DNA of 64,000 bases, from assembly GCF_033878955.1 (NCBI RefSeq), contig NZ_CP138858.1, positions 1,550,001-1,614,000 of the forward strand. The letters are read 5' to 3'. The notes beneath the pieces are model-generated. The model was not told the origin of the DNA. It saw only the letters and a program-made list of their open reading frames with translations, and searched no databases. Source of the stretch: Coraliomargarita algicola (GTDB taxonomy: Bacteria > Verrucomicrobiota > Verrucomicrobiia > Opitutales > Coraliomargaritaceae). Position 1 is the first letter of the stretch; the number at the start of each line of letters is the position of its first letter. Shown piece by piece: positions 36,567 through 46,682 of this stretch. A program made the position numbers and the translations under genes.

Positions 36567-38969
36567 TTAGCGGTCAAATCTTAAGGTAAATTTCCCGTTT
36601 GGATCCGTCAGAGTTTTCGCTCCAATCGTTCGTAAAGACACCCTTGCATTAGGCAGCCGGTTATCACTGGTGTCCATCACTCGCCCCGTAAGTAGGCATT
36701 GACTCTTAGCGGTACGAACCGTTTCTGCCGAGCGTTCACCAATTGAGCCAAACAGCGCCATTCCGTCGAATTCCATCGAGATACCCGGGCTTGGCGTCAG
36801 CGGATAATAGCGGAAGGTTATGCAGTCGATCCCCTGATAGGTAGCAGCGCTCAAATCTACCGATACCTTCCGTGGTGCGTCGCGCGTACCGGTTTCATTG
36901 ATTACGGTAGAAACGGGCGTGTCGCCGAAGTTTATTGCGCCGCCGTTGACGGAGGCAAATAGAACGTAGCCGCGTGTACTGCTCGACCCGCCACGCGCCG
37001 ATGCAAAGGTCAGCTCGCGGCAATTCAGTGCGAAACCCGTTAGTGCCTCAATCGTAAATTCAAGATAGCCCCGAGAAAACTCCGTCGCATTGTCGAGCGA
37101 ATTTCCGTTATTGGCCTCTAAGCTGAACCCCGCCCATTCTGAATTAGCCAGTCTGTCGAGCGTGCTTCCCGCCTTTAATGCGGCACCGTCTGCCGGCCCA
37201 ATTACGCGCTTATCGCTGAGCACCGATACAATCGAAGGGGTAAAGGTTTTCTTGCCCGCTGCCATTCCGTCCGCCGTGGTCAACTTGAAAAGCGCGCCGT
37301 CGAGCGATACCGGCTTGCGAGGAATCGAAAGAACGGGAGGGGCTGGTACTCCCACTGCAGCGCGCAAACGCTTTAGATTTTCATCTGCCTTGTATTGTTT
37401 ATATAACGAAGCAACTGAAGGGTATTGCTCTGGCAACTGATCATAGGTCGCCCATGCTGCGTCGTAGGCCTTAAGCCATTTCTTGATTCCATCGCGATCT
37501 CCTTTGGCCTCTGCGTCCGCCATATAGATTTTGCTCCGGTAGATTTCATAAAGATGCAGTCCGTAATAGGCTGAAGCGATTGCGTGCTCGCGCGTGGCTT
37601 CATCGGCCCATTGGATCGATTCCGCCAGCGAGACGATTTCCTGCCATTGAGCAATGGCCTCATCCTTTTGTTGCAGGCTCCGTTGCTGTTTCGCGGCATC
37701 GCTGATGACTCCCGGCCAGCCGATCCCCTGATCGCGCGTCCAAATCACCCGCATCCCACCGGGTTCCGAGTAGCGGCCTTTCAACACGCTATTGGCGGAC
37801 AGCAGGCATAGGCGACGGAATTTGGCGACATCCCCATCTTTTAATTTGAGTCGTTCCGTCGCATAGCGGTTGAAAACGGATTCTTCGCTTTTGGAAGGAT
37901 CCAACGCCCACTGTGCCGTGACCCACGCATTCAGATCGCACCACATTTCGTTTTTAATGTAGGGACCGCGCCAGCCGCCACCACGCGACCAAGTCCAGAT
38001 GCCGGCAAAGAGCTCTGGAGTCTTTTCGTAGAACGAACGCAAGCTGTTGATTTTATCCTTGGGCATATCGGCGTGCTCTTCGAAGCCTTCGATGACGCCG
38101 TTGGCTATATAGTTCGGATAGGCCCCCTTCCCTTCGTATTCACGGGCGCACTGCACCTCGATGATCTGCCGATGCCGTCCCATACCAATGCAACGGCTGA
38201 ACGGATGGGTGCGGAAGAAATCGCCTTCGCAATGCTTGATGCTGATGACCAAATTCGGGTGCGGCTCTACCGCATCACTGACAGCCATATAGCGCGACTC
38301 ATTGTTGTCGAATGCCCGCCACGTGCGAAAAATCAGCTGCTTGTCGCGTTTCACACAAATTTCTTCCCGCAAAATCTGCAGCAATGGAATGATCGTCTTC
38401 TGCGGATCGGTTTTGTTTTCAATGTGTCCCTGATGGAACGGTGCATCCTCAAGGTAGGTTTCGCCGATGCGCACAACGAGCCCATCGAAATCGGGGAACT
38501 GGTTGAACATCTCATTAATCTGAGCACGAAGTAATTTTTCGACCTGCGGGTGATTCGGGTCGCCGAACGTTTTCTCGATTCCGTATTTCGCGATCAACCG
38601 TTTAGGGAACAGGATCAAATCAGACATCGCGTAGGTTTTAATATCCTGCGCCTTACAGGCCGCATGCATCTGTCTAATTTGTTCGGCTTTGGCATCCACC
38701 CATTTTCGTTCCTCCGAACCTTTCGGCAAGATGTCCGAATCGACTGATTCCCAGTTAATTGCCAGCGCGGGCGACTCAAACAGAAAATAGACCTTCCCGT
38801 TGTATCCCATCTCTTTAATGACCGCGGGATCATTATAGGCGCTATCGTAAGTGGTCTCACCAGGGTTGTGGTGCACCATATCCAAAATCAATCGATCTCC
38901 AGCAAAAACCACGGCACACCACAATAAGCCGAACCCGACCACGAAACTCTTCATCTTTATCCAATTCAT
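36567..38969 (-). CDS. Secreted TIM-barrel hydrolase-like protein with CarboxypepD_reg-type end
   Basis: The 800-aa protein has a signal peptide (FVVGFGLLWCAVVFAG). Residues 25-500 form an unrecognised barrel-like domain (LDMVHHNPGETTYDSAYNDP, FDGLVVRIGETYLEDAPFHQ, PELFAGIWTWSRGGGWRGPY) that resembles GH67/GH115-like proteins only loosely; no activity can be assigned. Residues 560-760 are a beta-sandwich common in this phylum (KRVIGPADGAALKAGSTLDR, ISMEFDGMALFGSIG). It ends in LTGRVMDTSDNRLPNARVSL and TDPNGKFTLRFD, a carboxypeptidase-regulatory-like fold that stops abruptly. It is 13 bases after the sulfatase-esterase gene, in the same operon. Confidence 0.6.
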   Translation of the reverse strand: MNWIKMKSFVVGFGLLWCAVVFAGDRLILDMVHHNPGETTYDSAYNDPAVIKEMGYNGKVYFLFESPALAINWESVDSDILPKGSEERKWVDAKAEQIRQMHAACKAQDIKTYAMSDLILFPKRLIAKYGIEKTFGDPNHPQVEKLLRAQINEMFNQFPDFDGLVVRIGETYLEDAPFHQGHIENKTDPQKTIIPLLQILREEICVKRDKQLIFRTWRAFDNNESRYMAVSDAVEPHPNLVISIKHCEGDFFRTHPFSRCIGMGRHRQIIEVQCAREYEGKGAYPNYIANGVIEGFEEHADMPKDKINSLRSFYEKTPELFAGIWTWSRGGGWRGPYIKNEMWCDLNAWVTAQWALDPSKSEESVFNRYATERLKLKDGDVAKFRRLCLLSANSVLKGRYSEPGGMRVIWTRDQGIGWPGVISDAAKQQRSLQQKDEAIAQWQEIVSLAESIQWADEATREHAIASAYYGLHLYEIYRSKIYMADAEAKGDRDGIKKWLKAYDAAWATYDQLPEQYPSVASLYKQYKADENLKRLRAAVGVPAPPVLSIPRKPVSLDGALFKLTTADGMAAGKKTFTPSIVSVLSDKRVIGPADGAALKAGSTLDRLANSEWAGFSLEANNGNSLDNATEFSRGYLEFTIEALTGFALNCRELTFASARGGSSSTRGYVLFASVNGGAINFGDTPVSTVINETGTRDAPRKVSVDLSAATYQGIDCITFRYYPLTPSPGISMEFDGMALFGSIGERSAETVRTAKSQCLLTGRVMDTSDNRLPNARVSLRTIGAKTLTDPNGKFTLRFDR

Positions 38970-38982
38970 ATTTTTCTCTTTT

Positions 38983-41900
38983 CTATATATCTACTTTTAA
39001 ACGAAAAAATTCAGCTTGATTACTCACAACTCCCGAGAGGGGAAGCACGGCCACGCCGTTGGTTTCGAGCACTATCGTATCTAATACTGACCAGGAAACT
39101 AGATTGGTAGAATGCTGGAGGTTGTAGCTAATGCCTCGTTTCGCGGACCACTGAATGGAGACCGCATTGGAGATCGAGAGCGACAGCCCGTCTTCAGGAT
39201 CCACGGGACTGGTGCCGATCTGAAATTCATTGCGATCGGTAATGCCGTCCCCGTCATAGTCATCATCGGGCGCGTTGCCCAAGCCGGCAGACCCCGGTGG
39301 TGTAAAGCTCTGTTCCCAGTGGTCAGGAAGCTGGTCGCCATCGGCATCCAGCGTCGCTATTGTCAAGAGCGCCTGCCCAAGATCCTCTCCGATCTGAACC
39401 AGCGCGGACGAGAGAAAATGAATTTGGCCATCCGCGAAACCGACGGCTCCCAGATAATTGGCTCCCTCGGTTTCGGTTGCAACCACGAGCGGGTCGGCCG
39501 CCGCCACTGCAGCCTGCGCGGCCCTAACGATCTGCCAATCGTCATAATAGGCGTCGTTCTCTTCGATTTGATTCATGGAAAGCCTGGAAAGGACAAAGGG
39601 CATATTCGTGGCAAAAGTGGCGCGCACATCGGCGATAAAGGTGGTCAACTTCGCTTCGTAACCGGAAGCAAAGTAGCGGTCGGATTCGCCCTGCACCCAC
39701 CCCATGCCGATGATCTCGACTTCGTGATAGGGATACTTGGTCTGAATGGCCGCGATCCCGGCATGCACGGTGGTTTGAAATGCTTGGTAGACTGGCCCGT
39801 CGGCCGAACGATCGGCGGTGCCATCGCCATACCATTGATTCGCCAAAGCGGTGCCGCCCACTCCATATTTGATAACGATCACCTTGGAGTCGAGGATGTC
39901 GATCCCGTCGCGCACCGTGCGCGCCATACTCAGCTCGGGGCCGAAGCGGTTAACGGGCTCCGTCGTCAGGGCCGGATACTGCATCGTCCCGGGATTGTTC
40001 CAATCACTTCCTGTGCCGGATTGGAGCGGGAGCAGTTGATTGATCATGGCATCCAGACCGCACCCCGCATACATCTCCACGTCCGTTTGCGGCTGTGCCA
40101 ACGGATGCGCTTCGTCCAGCAAATATTGGTGATACCCCCAGCCCACCGCGTTGGATTGTCCGCCAAAAAGAATGACATAGATCTTCTTGTTCGAGGGCTG
40201 AGCAACAACCGGTGGTGGTTCGACCGGAATCGACGTGATTTGAAAGGCCTCAATGCCTGAAAGTGTTCCGTTCGCTCGAGTATCTGCATAGATACCGACG
40301 AAGTCAGCCGAGTTGGCGGTAGTCGGACTACGCGTCCCAACAACCGTGCGCGTCGCGCCCACATAAAAGCCGAGCTCGAAAAGGTTATCAGCAGTCCGGG
40401 CAACGAAGAGCGTATCGGCCCCTGCGGCATCCTTGGACGGATCGGGACCATACTGAGTGGTTCCATCAAAACCGTGCATATAAGCAACCGTACCACCAGC
40501 CTTGCCATAGATATTCACATAGTCTTGACGCACATTAAACGTCGGGGCCGTGCCCCCCACATAAAGGCCGAATGAATCATTATTATTTGCGCCTGAGAGC
40601 GGCCACGACAGCGAAATCTGAGCCTCCTGACCGACCGCCAGAGTTGCCCCGGATCGGATATAGGCATGTTGCTCGATGGCATCGTAATCAGTGGTAATGA
40701 GCTCCAGGCTTCCATCGGTTGCGTTCGTTTGCCAAGTGGATGTATTTTGGGTGCCGGTATTACCGTTGTCCAGGATGACCGTATGGGTCCATTCGTCCAA
40801 TCCGCCAAATCCGTCCTCCCCTTCGGTGTATCTAAAGAAGTCGAACATGATATTCGACCCAGATGCACTCGGATTCTTCGTCCCGGTTGCTTCGAGCTTG
40901 ATGGTATGTGCTCCGTTGGTCAGCGCGAACTCATAGATAATGACTTGCCCCACTTTTGCCGATGCATAGGTATCGACATCGTTCGCGACGAGCACGCCGT
41001 CGAGATACACATCGCACAGGCCGCCACTGGCTCCTTTACGAACGCCGACCTGAATCGAGTCGCCGTTAAAGGTATATTCAACCGATTCCCCCGCCGCATC
41101 GGCATAATGCATCGAGCCGTTGTAATCTTCTGAAAAATCGCTAACCAGCGTCCACGTTCCATAGTAGGCCAGCGCGGCATCCGTGTTGTCGACATATCCC
41201 GAATCCAGCTCCGGTTCCTCGGGAGGCCAGTTGGAGTAGAGGTCGACATACGCACTGGACGCGGTCTGCATCAATGCCAGCTCGTCGGCATAGGCCGCAT
41301 TGCCTGCCAAGTTGGTCACTTCACCAGGATCGGCCTGCAAATCATAGAGCTGTTCAAAGTTATCGAGCGGATATTTTACATATTTCCATTGATCGGTTCG
41401 AACCCCCTCACTTCTGGGAATCTGACCATTGGCGGTAAAATAGTGCTCAAAAAAGAACTCATTACGCCAGGGTGGATTTTCTCCAGACAGCAGCGGATAG
41501 AGGCTCTTACCCTGATACATGTCAGGAATGTCAATCCCTGCTAATTCCAAAATCGTCGGTGCCAGGTCGATATTTAAAGCCACTTGATCCAGCTCCGCGC
41601 CCCGCAGGCCTCCATCACGCGGGTCGTAAATAATGAGCGGCACCTGCAAACACTCATCCCATCCCAACCACTTGCCAGCCAACTGTCGCTCATTTATCAT
41701 GTAGCCGTTATCCCCCATATAGATAATGACCGTATTGTCCGCGATGCCGAGCTCGGTCAGCTTGTCACGGATCATTTGAACGCCTTTATCCACGCCAGTT
41801 ATGGAGCGATAGTGGCGCTTCACCATTCGTTGATATTTTTCCGGGGTTTCGTAACGCCAGCCCCAGCGGGTTCTGCACATCGACGTTTTGATAAAGTCCG

Positions 41901-42615
41901 GCAACGCGTTAAAGGTGGCATCATCGGAAATCCGCGCATCGGGAATCGTCACATCATCGTACAGCGTTTCGAATTCCGGCGGATAATAATACTGATTCTC
42001 CAAATCATGATCAAAGGCATGGGGATCCCAGAAGCTGACCGACATACACCAGGGCGTTCCTGCATGATTCGTATGAGCGTCTTCAATAAAATCGCGCGCT
42101 TTCTGGGCTTTATAATAGGTCTGCGGGATTGCTTCACCGTTGTAGGTTTTATTAATCGTACGCCAGAAATCCTCATAGTAATCAAACCGTTCCGAGCTAG
42201 TTTCACTCAGCTCACAACCGAACTTGCCAACGAATCCGGTTCTGTAGCCGTTTTCCTTGAGCATCTTTGGATAGGCGGTGGCCGTAAATTGAGCAGGCAC
42301 GGCGGATTCACCAAATGTGTAGCCATGTGTTCGCTCCGTTAATCCAGTAAAAATACTGGCTCGACTCGCCGCACAAATCGGAGTGGTTGCATACGCATTA
42401 TTAAAAAATACACCTGTATCGCACAAATCATCCAACGCGGGGGTTACAACGATGTCATGATACTTACCAATGAGGTCTTTTCGGTGGTCGTCGGCAATCA
42501 ACACGAGAATATTGGGGCGAGTCAGCGCATCACTTCCAAAAGCGGCAGCACAAGACAGTAGATAACATCCGACTATAAGATTCTTCATTATTCTGGATTT
42601 ACCATTTATCATCAT
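38983..42615 (-). CDS. Sulfatase (S1) fused to a SGNH/SIAE-type carbohydrate esterase
   Basis: The 1210-aa secreted protein combines five parts. A signal peptide (LIVGCYLLSCAAAFG) is followed by an S1 sulfatase at 33-460 with metal ligands RPNILVLIADDH, formylglycine Cys81 in PICAASRASIFTG, and IIYMGDNG. A small beta domain at 485-600 binds perhaps sugar. Residues 608-797 are one copy of the repeat domain of the 33164-35878 protein. Residues 810-1085 are a sialate-O-acetylesterase-like domain with FGGQSNAVG (Ser821). The end has Ca-binding DADGDQLPDHWE repeats. It can plausibly remove both sulfate and acetyl groups from a polysaccharide outside the cytoplasm. Substrate is unknown. Confidence 0.88.
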   Translation of the reverse strand: MMINGKSRIMKNLIVGCYLLSCAAAFGSDALTRPNILVLIADDHRKDLIGKYHDIVVTPALDDLCDTGVFFNNAYATTPICAASRASIFTGLTERTHGYTFGESAVPAQFTATAYPKMLKENGYRTGFVGKFGCELSETSSERFDYYEDFWRTINKTYNGEAIPQTYYKAQKARDFIEDAHTNHAGTPWCMSVSFWDPHAFDHDLENQYYYPPEFETLYDDVTIPDARISDDATFNALPDFIKTSMCRTRWGWRYETPEKYQRMVKRHYRSITGVDKGVQMIRDKLTELGIADNTVIIYMGDNGYMINERQLAGKWLGWDECLQVPLIIYDPRDGGLRGAELDQVALNIDLAPTILELAGIDIPDMYQGKSLYPLLSGENPPWRNEFFFEHYFTANGQIPRSEGVRTDQWKYVKYPLDNFEQLYDLQADPGEVTNLAGNAAYADELALMQTASSAYVDLYSNWPPEEPELDSGYVDNTDAALAYYGTWTLVSDFSEDYNGSMHYADAAGESVEYTFNGDSIQVGVRKGASGGLCDVYLDGVLVANDVDTYASAKVGQVIIYEFALTNGAHTIKLEATGTKNPSASGSNIMFDFFRYTEGEDGFGGLDEWTHTVILDNGNTGTQNTSTWQTNATDGSLELITTDYDAIEQHAYIRSGATLAVGQEAQISLSWPLSGANNNDSFGLYVGGTAPTFNVRQDYVNIYGKAGGTVAYMHGFDGTTQYGPDPSKDAAGADTLFVARTADNLFELGFYVGATRTVVGTRSPTTANSADFVGIYADTRANGTLSGIEAFQITSIPVEPPPVVAQPSNKKIYVILFGGQSNAVGWGYHQYLLDEAHPLAQPQTDVEMYAGCGLDAMINQLLPLQSGTGSDWNNPGTMQYPALTTEPVNRFGPELSMARTVRDGIDILDSKVIVIKYGVGGTALANQWYGDGTADRSADGPVYQAFQTTVHAGIAAIQTKYPYHEVEIIGMGWVQGESDRYFASGYEAKLTTFIADVRATFATNMPFVLSRLSMNQIEENDAYYDDWQIVRAAQAAVAAADPLVVATETEGANYLGAVGFADGQIHFLSSALVQIGEDLGQALLTIATLDADGDQLPDHWEQSFTPPGSAGLGNAPDDDYDGDGITDRNEFQIGTSPVDPEDGLSLSISNAVSIQWSAKRGISYNLQHSTNLVSWSVLDTIVLETNGVAVLPLSGVVSNQAEFFRLKVDI

Positions 42616-42773
42616 TTTAATCCAAATTTCACGAGGGCGTAGCCCAATCCAGCTACGATACTAAAAAAGAAAGCGGCAACCATTGGGTCAGAAGACCGTG
42701 AGCCGAAGCAAGCGATGGCAGCTATAAGCCACACGCCAAGAATCATTACTACGAACCAATTTATATTTTTCAT
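42612..42773 (-). CDS. Small 53-aa membrane protein coupled to the sulfatase
   Basis: The frame encodes 53 residues from the ATG at 42773: MKNINWFVVMILGVWLIAAI, a short loop CFGSRSSDP and MVAAFFFSIVAGLGYALVKF, then GLK. Two hydrophobic segments separated by a short polar turn suggest a helical-hairpin inner membrane protein. Its stop TGA overlaps the first ATG of the sulfatase gene (ATGA), so the two are probably translationally coupled. No strong Shine-Dalgarno sequence is seen. I do not recognise it. It lies between the GH78 gene (127 bases upstream) and the sulfatase. Confidence 0.6.
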   Translation of the reverse strand: MKNINWFVVMILGVWLIAAIACFGSRSSDPMVAAFFFSIVAGLGYALVKFGLK

Positions 42774-42900
42774 ATTTTATCTTTTTTGAAATTAAAGGGA
42801 TAACCATTCGAGACAGAGCAATTCTACTCGTGCCTCTCTCCATGTCAGCTCTTAGAGTAATTCTTTATGTAATTCTGCGATCCATTCTGAGCAGATCTGG

Positions 42901-45900
42901 CTAGGGAAGTTCAACCCGAGTGCGGTAGAACAACGTATTCGAGGTGGCGGAGAATGAGTCGACTAGCCGAACGTCCGTATCTGTGGAGAGTATTTTCGTA
43001 TCTACGTCCGTCCAGCTCGTGGGCAGGAGTGAGGGTGAACGTTCTAGCGTGTAGCGCCGCCCTCCTTTTCCTGAAAAGGTCGATTCAAATGGGCCGATCG
43101 GCGCATTGAAGATCATGTGAGGCATCCAGCGGTCTGCTGCATTTGTAGGATCCGTGTTGGCAATAAACTCCTCCTCGGTCGTGGCTCCATCTCCGTCCCA
43201 ATCGAGTTCGTCACCGGAAACTTCGGGGTTGTCAGCCTTTTCCCCAAACATCGCTTCCTTCCAGTTTGCCTTGAGCGTTGCGGCGTCCGGAGAGTGTGTT
43301 GCGCTCAACCAGAACGAGTGCTTACCCCCGGGCACATTTTCGATCACTAATCGCCCATCGGTGACGGGAACCGTGACCACCTTACCGTTGTAGAGCACCA
43401 CTGGAGAGGCTAGCCCTTTGGAAGGGAGCGACACGGTGGCCGCCATATTGCCGGGAATCTCCACGGTCAACTGAAAGTTCGTCGGCGAATTTTCGATATT
43501 GATGGTAACTGGGCCACGGATGGTAGGGATGGTTCCCGCCGCATGAGTCAGTCCGTTGGCACCATCGCCGGTTCCGAGTTGAGGCTTGATCTCGACTTCT
43601 CCGAAACCGGCTGTCAACGGCTTAAGACCCAAGACATAGGTCGGAATGATATTTCCGGGAGCAGCGCCCCAAGCATGGTTCCAATCCGTATTGGATTTAA
43701 AGTCGTTGTCCCATGCTTCCATCGTGATCGTCGCGCCCTCAAGCAGCATGTTATACCAATGGCGTTTATAATCGGGATCGTTATCGGCCATCAGGCCGAT
43801 GGCATAGTCGGACTCGCCTCCTTCGAACAGCGCTTCCAGCAGATATTGTGCGCCATAGACACTCGGTGCCATGCGCTTAGTTTTCAGGTAATCCATAACA
43901 GAGGAGACCCGACTAGAGGGAACCAAACCAAAGGCCATCGGGAAAAAATTACCATGTGCTGAGACATGCGTACTGGATTCCCCATCCTGATATTGTGAAC
44001 CGTTCCAGAAGACCGAATTAAAACTGGTTTCGATGGTATTAGCCCGAGCGGTATAATCCGCAGAGTCAGCCGTTTTTCCGAGGACATCGGCCATCTGCGC
44101 CATCAGACGCAAGTTTCTATAGTGGAAAGCATTGATGACCGAGCTATAGCTGGTCTGCACATATCCGTCCCGTTCGCTGCGCGGCCAGTCGATGATGTCC
44201 GATGGATTGTTCGCTCCGGTTCCGTTGTTTGGCCAACTCGCGACGAGATTGTCAGACGCACGTTCGCGATCGCTGAGTAAGAAGGCTTTGATATCGTCAT
44301 AGCTTGCCGCCAGCGCATCGGAATTTCCGGTATACATGTAGTCGGCCCAGGCCATGAGCGGGAAATGCATCCGCCACTCCGTCGGCCACGTCGTGTGATC
44401 CAGTAGGTATTCGTAACTGTAGCGCGCGAGGGTATATTCACGATCCACTGCGTAGTGGGTAAGCTGATTAAGGTAGGCATCAGCTTCGTAGGGACATCGT
44501 TCCCGATCCCCATCGACATAAACCCCACAAAAGGTGGTAGCCTTCATGGAATAGCGGCACATTTCCCAGACCTTATTCAACGTGTCGTCAGACGAGGTGA
44601 AGCGGGCGGCATCATCATCGAACGGTGTATGTAAGACCCATTGACGGATATCGCCGGCCGTGATGGCGGTTGGGCAACCGATCAGTTCAATATACCGAAA
44701 CGGTGTAACGTCTCCAGCCCATCCAGTGATATCGGTAGCATCGTAGTAAGGCGGGTAAACCGTGGTGGGCGGGCGGATTTCATACGTCACATTCCCGTCA
44801 CTTAAGGTTTTCGTCGTCGCGCTATAGCGGATGGACGCCCCGGGTGAGGTATCGACACTCATACCCGACGCTTTTTCGCCAAAGCGAATCTCCATCGATT
44901 CCCCTGCAAAACTGCCATCCAGTTGGAGAGTGATATAGCCAAAGGCATCCTGACCGAAGTCGATAAAGAAGTTTCCGTTCCCCTTATCCACTACTTTAAC
45001 AGGCACCACGACAGTGCCGAAGGCGGGTTGGTAGCGACCGGCCCAGTCGAAACCGTTAGCGTCCGCAGCCGAAGCCATATATAGAGAGCGTGAGCCAGCT
45101 TGCGGGGTGCTTGCTTCGATCCGAAACGATTGAACAAACGACCAATCGCTGGCCGTCTCAGCCACGCCCCAAGTTCGCACGCGCCAGAAATAGCCATTGC
45201 CTCGCATCAGTTCAGATCCAGCGGCATAAGCAACATCCACGGATTCCCCAGAGCTCACCTTGCCACTATCCCATACATCACCAGTGCCGGAACGAGCGAG
45301 TGTGTTGGACGACGATACGATAATTTGATAGGCGGTTTGATGATCTCCCCGCATTGCGGGGTGGAAGATCCAGGTGAACTCAGGTTCGGTGTCCGGAATC
45401 GTCGTACGGTGGGGATAAGCCAACAGATCAACCATGAGTCCGGTCGGCGTAGTCGAGTCCACGAATCCGGGAGTTGCCTTGCTATTGTTTGGATCCGTAT
45501 TGGAGGCCTGCTCACTGCTATTATTAGAGGAGTCGCCGTCGGGGTCATCGACACCACTCTGAGACAAATCGCCAAAGTGAGCGAGTTCCCAGTCGTCGGT
45601 CAGGCCATCGGCATCGGTATCGCCCGGAACGGACGACGCATGATATGGATTGGTTCCGGCGGCGAACTCTTGAGCGTTGGTGAATCCATCGCGATCGTGA
45701 TCGTCTTTTCCACCTTCAGCAAGGGAGCCAATATAAAATCGTTCCCAGTCGTCCAATAGGCCATCTTCATCGATATCGTTAATCTTGAAAATAAAATCGA
45801 AAGGGCCGCGAGCCACGTTACTAATTCGAGCCTCGTCGATCAGCCCCGGAAAGGACTCAGTTGAGCCGAGCCCAGAGCGCCCCTCATTGCCCAGCATTAA

Positions 45901-46608
45901 TTCGGCGGTCAGATTAGTGGTAGTTAAAGGACTGGTCCATGTATGCAGGACATGAGCTTGACTACTACCGCCATCGACCGGGGTCCAATACATCGTGTAG
46001 TTGCCATCAGAGTAGGTTATGGCGGCATGATACCAACTATTCGGCGTAATCGTTCCAACCGATATACTCACTGGACCATCGCCCCCCAAATCAATCGGAT
46101 GCCATTCCAATTGCTCGGAACTGTTCAAACGGAATTGCCCCCCCCGTGATCCGTCCCCAGAATCCATAGACCAAATATGCCCGTGCTCGGTTAGATCGGA
46201 TACAGAAGGTTTCACTAATGCCTCCAGAGTAAACTGGCCATTGCTGATTATCGTATTGAAATTAATCTCATCTCCATACTCGAACCCATCTGAAGGCGAA
46301 TCCACGTCGATACCGATTCCCCGGTGTGAGCTAGGCCCCATCATATTCGCCGCGCCGCCAAATAGCCCCGAAGCCCCCAACACATCGGTCACCTCGTTCG
46401 CAGAGATGTCGACGGTATACGCACCGGTTCCTCCGCCGGAACCTTCCCAACTTGCCATACCCGAACCTGCTACTTCATCCAGATGTAAGAGGTAAACCGT
46501 ATGGGCATCGACCGTGTAGGGTGCATACGTTTGCCCGTAAGACGAAGTTACGGAGAGAGCCATCCCGACGATAGCGAGGCGATGAATTGAATTTAACAGA
46601 AAAATCAT
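42901..46608 (-). CDS. Secreted GH78 alpha-L-rhamnosidase-like enzyme with N-terminal LamG
   Basis: The 1235-aa protein has a signal peptide (LAIVGMALSVTSSYG), a LamG domain at 28-270 (VYLLHLDEVAGSG, GQFTLEALVKPS), Ca-binding type 3 thrombospondin-like repeats at 277-375 (DIDEDGLLDDWE, GDTDADGLTDDWE), and a GH78 region from 390: an Fn3-like start (GLMVDLLAYPHRTTIPDTEP), a jelly-roll with GNFFIDFGQDAFGYI and MEIRFGEKASG, and the (alpha/alpha)6 barrel with VYVDGDRERCPYEADAY near 696-712, where GH78 has its acid residue. It ends in a RSPSLLPTSW-type domain. It removes terminal rhamnose or a related sugar from a polysaccharide. The specificity is an inference from family. A paralogue lies upstream at 46683. 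Confidence 0.88.
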   Translation of the reverse strand: MIFLLNSIHRLAIVGMALSVTSSYGQTYAPYTVDAHTVYLLHLDEVAGSGMASWEGSGGGTGAYTVDISANEVTDVLGASGLFGGAANMMGPSSHRGIGIDVDSPSDGFEYGDEINFNTIISNGQFTLEALVKPSVSDLTEHGHIWSMDSGDGSRGGQFRLNSSEQLEWHPIDLGGDGPVSISVGTITPNSWYHAAITYSDGNYTMYWTPVDGGSSQAHVLHTWTSPLTTTNLTAELMLGNEGRSGLGSTESFPGLIDEARISNVARGPFDFIFKINDIDEDGLLDDWERFYIGSLAEGGKDDHDRDGFTNAQEFAAGTNPYHASSVPGDTDADGLTDDWELAHFGDLSQSGVDDPDGDSSNNSSEQASNTDPNNSKATPGFVDSTTPTGLMVDLLAYPHRTTIPDTEPEFTWIFHPAMRGDHQTAYQIIVSSSNTLARSGTGDVWDSGKVSSGESVDVAYAAGSELMRGNGYFWRVRTWGVAETASDWSFVQSFRIEASTPQAGSRSLYMASAADANGFDWAGRYQPAFGTVVVPVKVVDKGNGNFFIDFGQDAFGYITLQLDGSFAGESMEIRFGEKASGMSVDTSPGASIRYSATTKTLSDGNVTYEIRPPTTVYPPYYDATDITGWAGDVTPFRYIELIGCPTAITAGDIRQWVLHTPFDDDAARFTSSDDTLNKVWEMCRYSMKATTFCGVYVDGDRERCPYEADAYLNQLTHYAVDREYTLARYSYEYLLDHTTWPTEWRMHFPLMAWADYMYTGNSDALAASYDDIKAFLLSDRERASDNLVASWPNNGTGANNPSDIIDWPRSERDGYVQTSYSSVINAFHYRNLRLMAQMADVLGKTADSADYTARANTIETSFNSVFWNGSQYQDGESSTHVSAHGNFFPMAFGLVPSSRVSSVMDYLKTKRMAPSVYGAQYLLEALFEGGESDYAIGLMADNDPDYKRHWYNMLLEGATITMEAWDNDFKSNTDWNHAWGAAPGNIIPTYVLGLKPLTAGFGEVEIKPQLGTGDGANGLTHAAGTIPTIRGPVTINIENSPTNFQLTVEIPGNMAATVSLPSKGLASPVVLYNGKVVTVPVTDGRLVIENVPGGKHSFWLSATHSPDAATLKANWKEAMFGEKADNPEVSGDELDWDGDGATTEEEFIANTDPTNAADRWMPHMIFNAPIGPFESTFSGKGGRRYTLERSPSLLPTSWTDVDTKILSTDTDVRLVDSFSATSNTLFYRTRVELP

Positions 46609-46682
46609 AGTCGTATGGGGCTCGGTGCCCGAAGAAACTCCCTCACTACGTACTCATGAGCCGCAACATGGGAATGTGGCCC

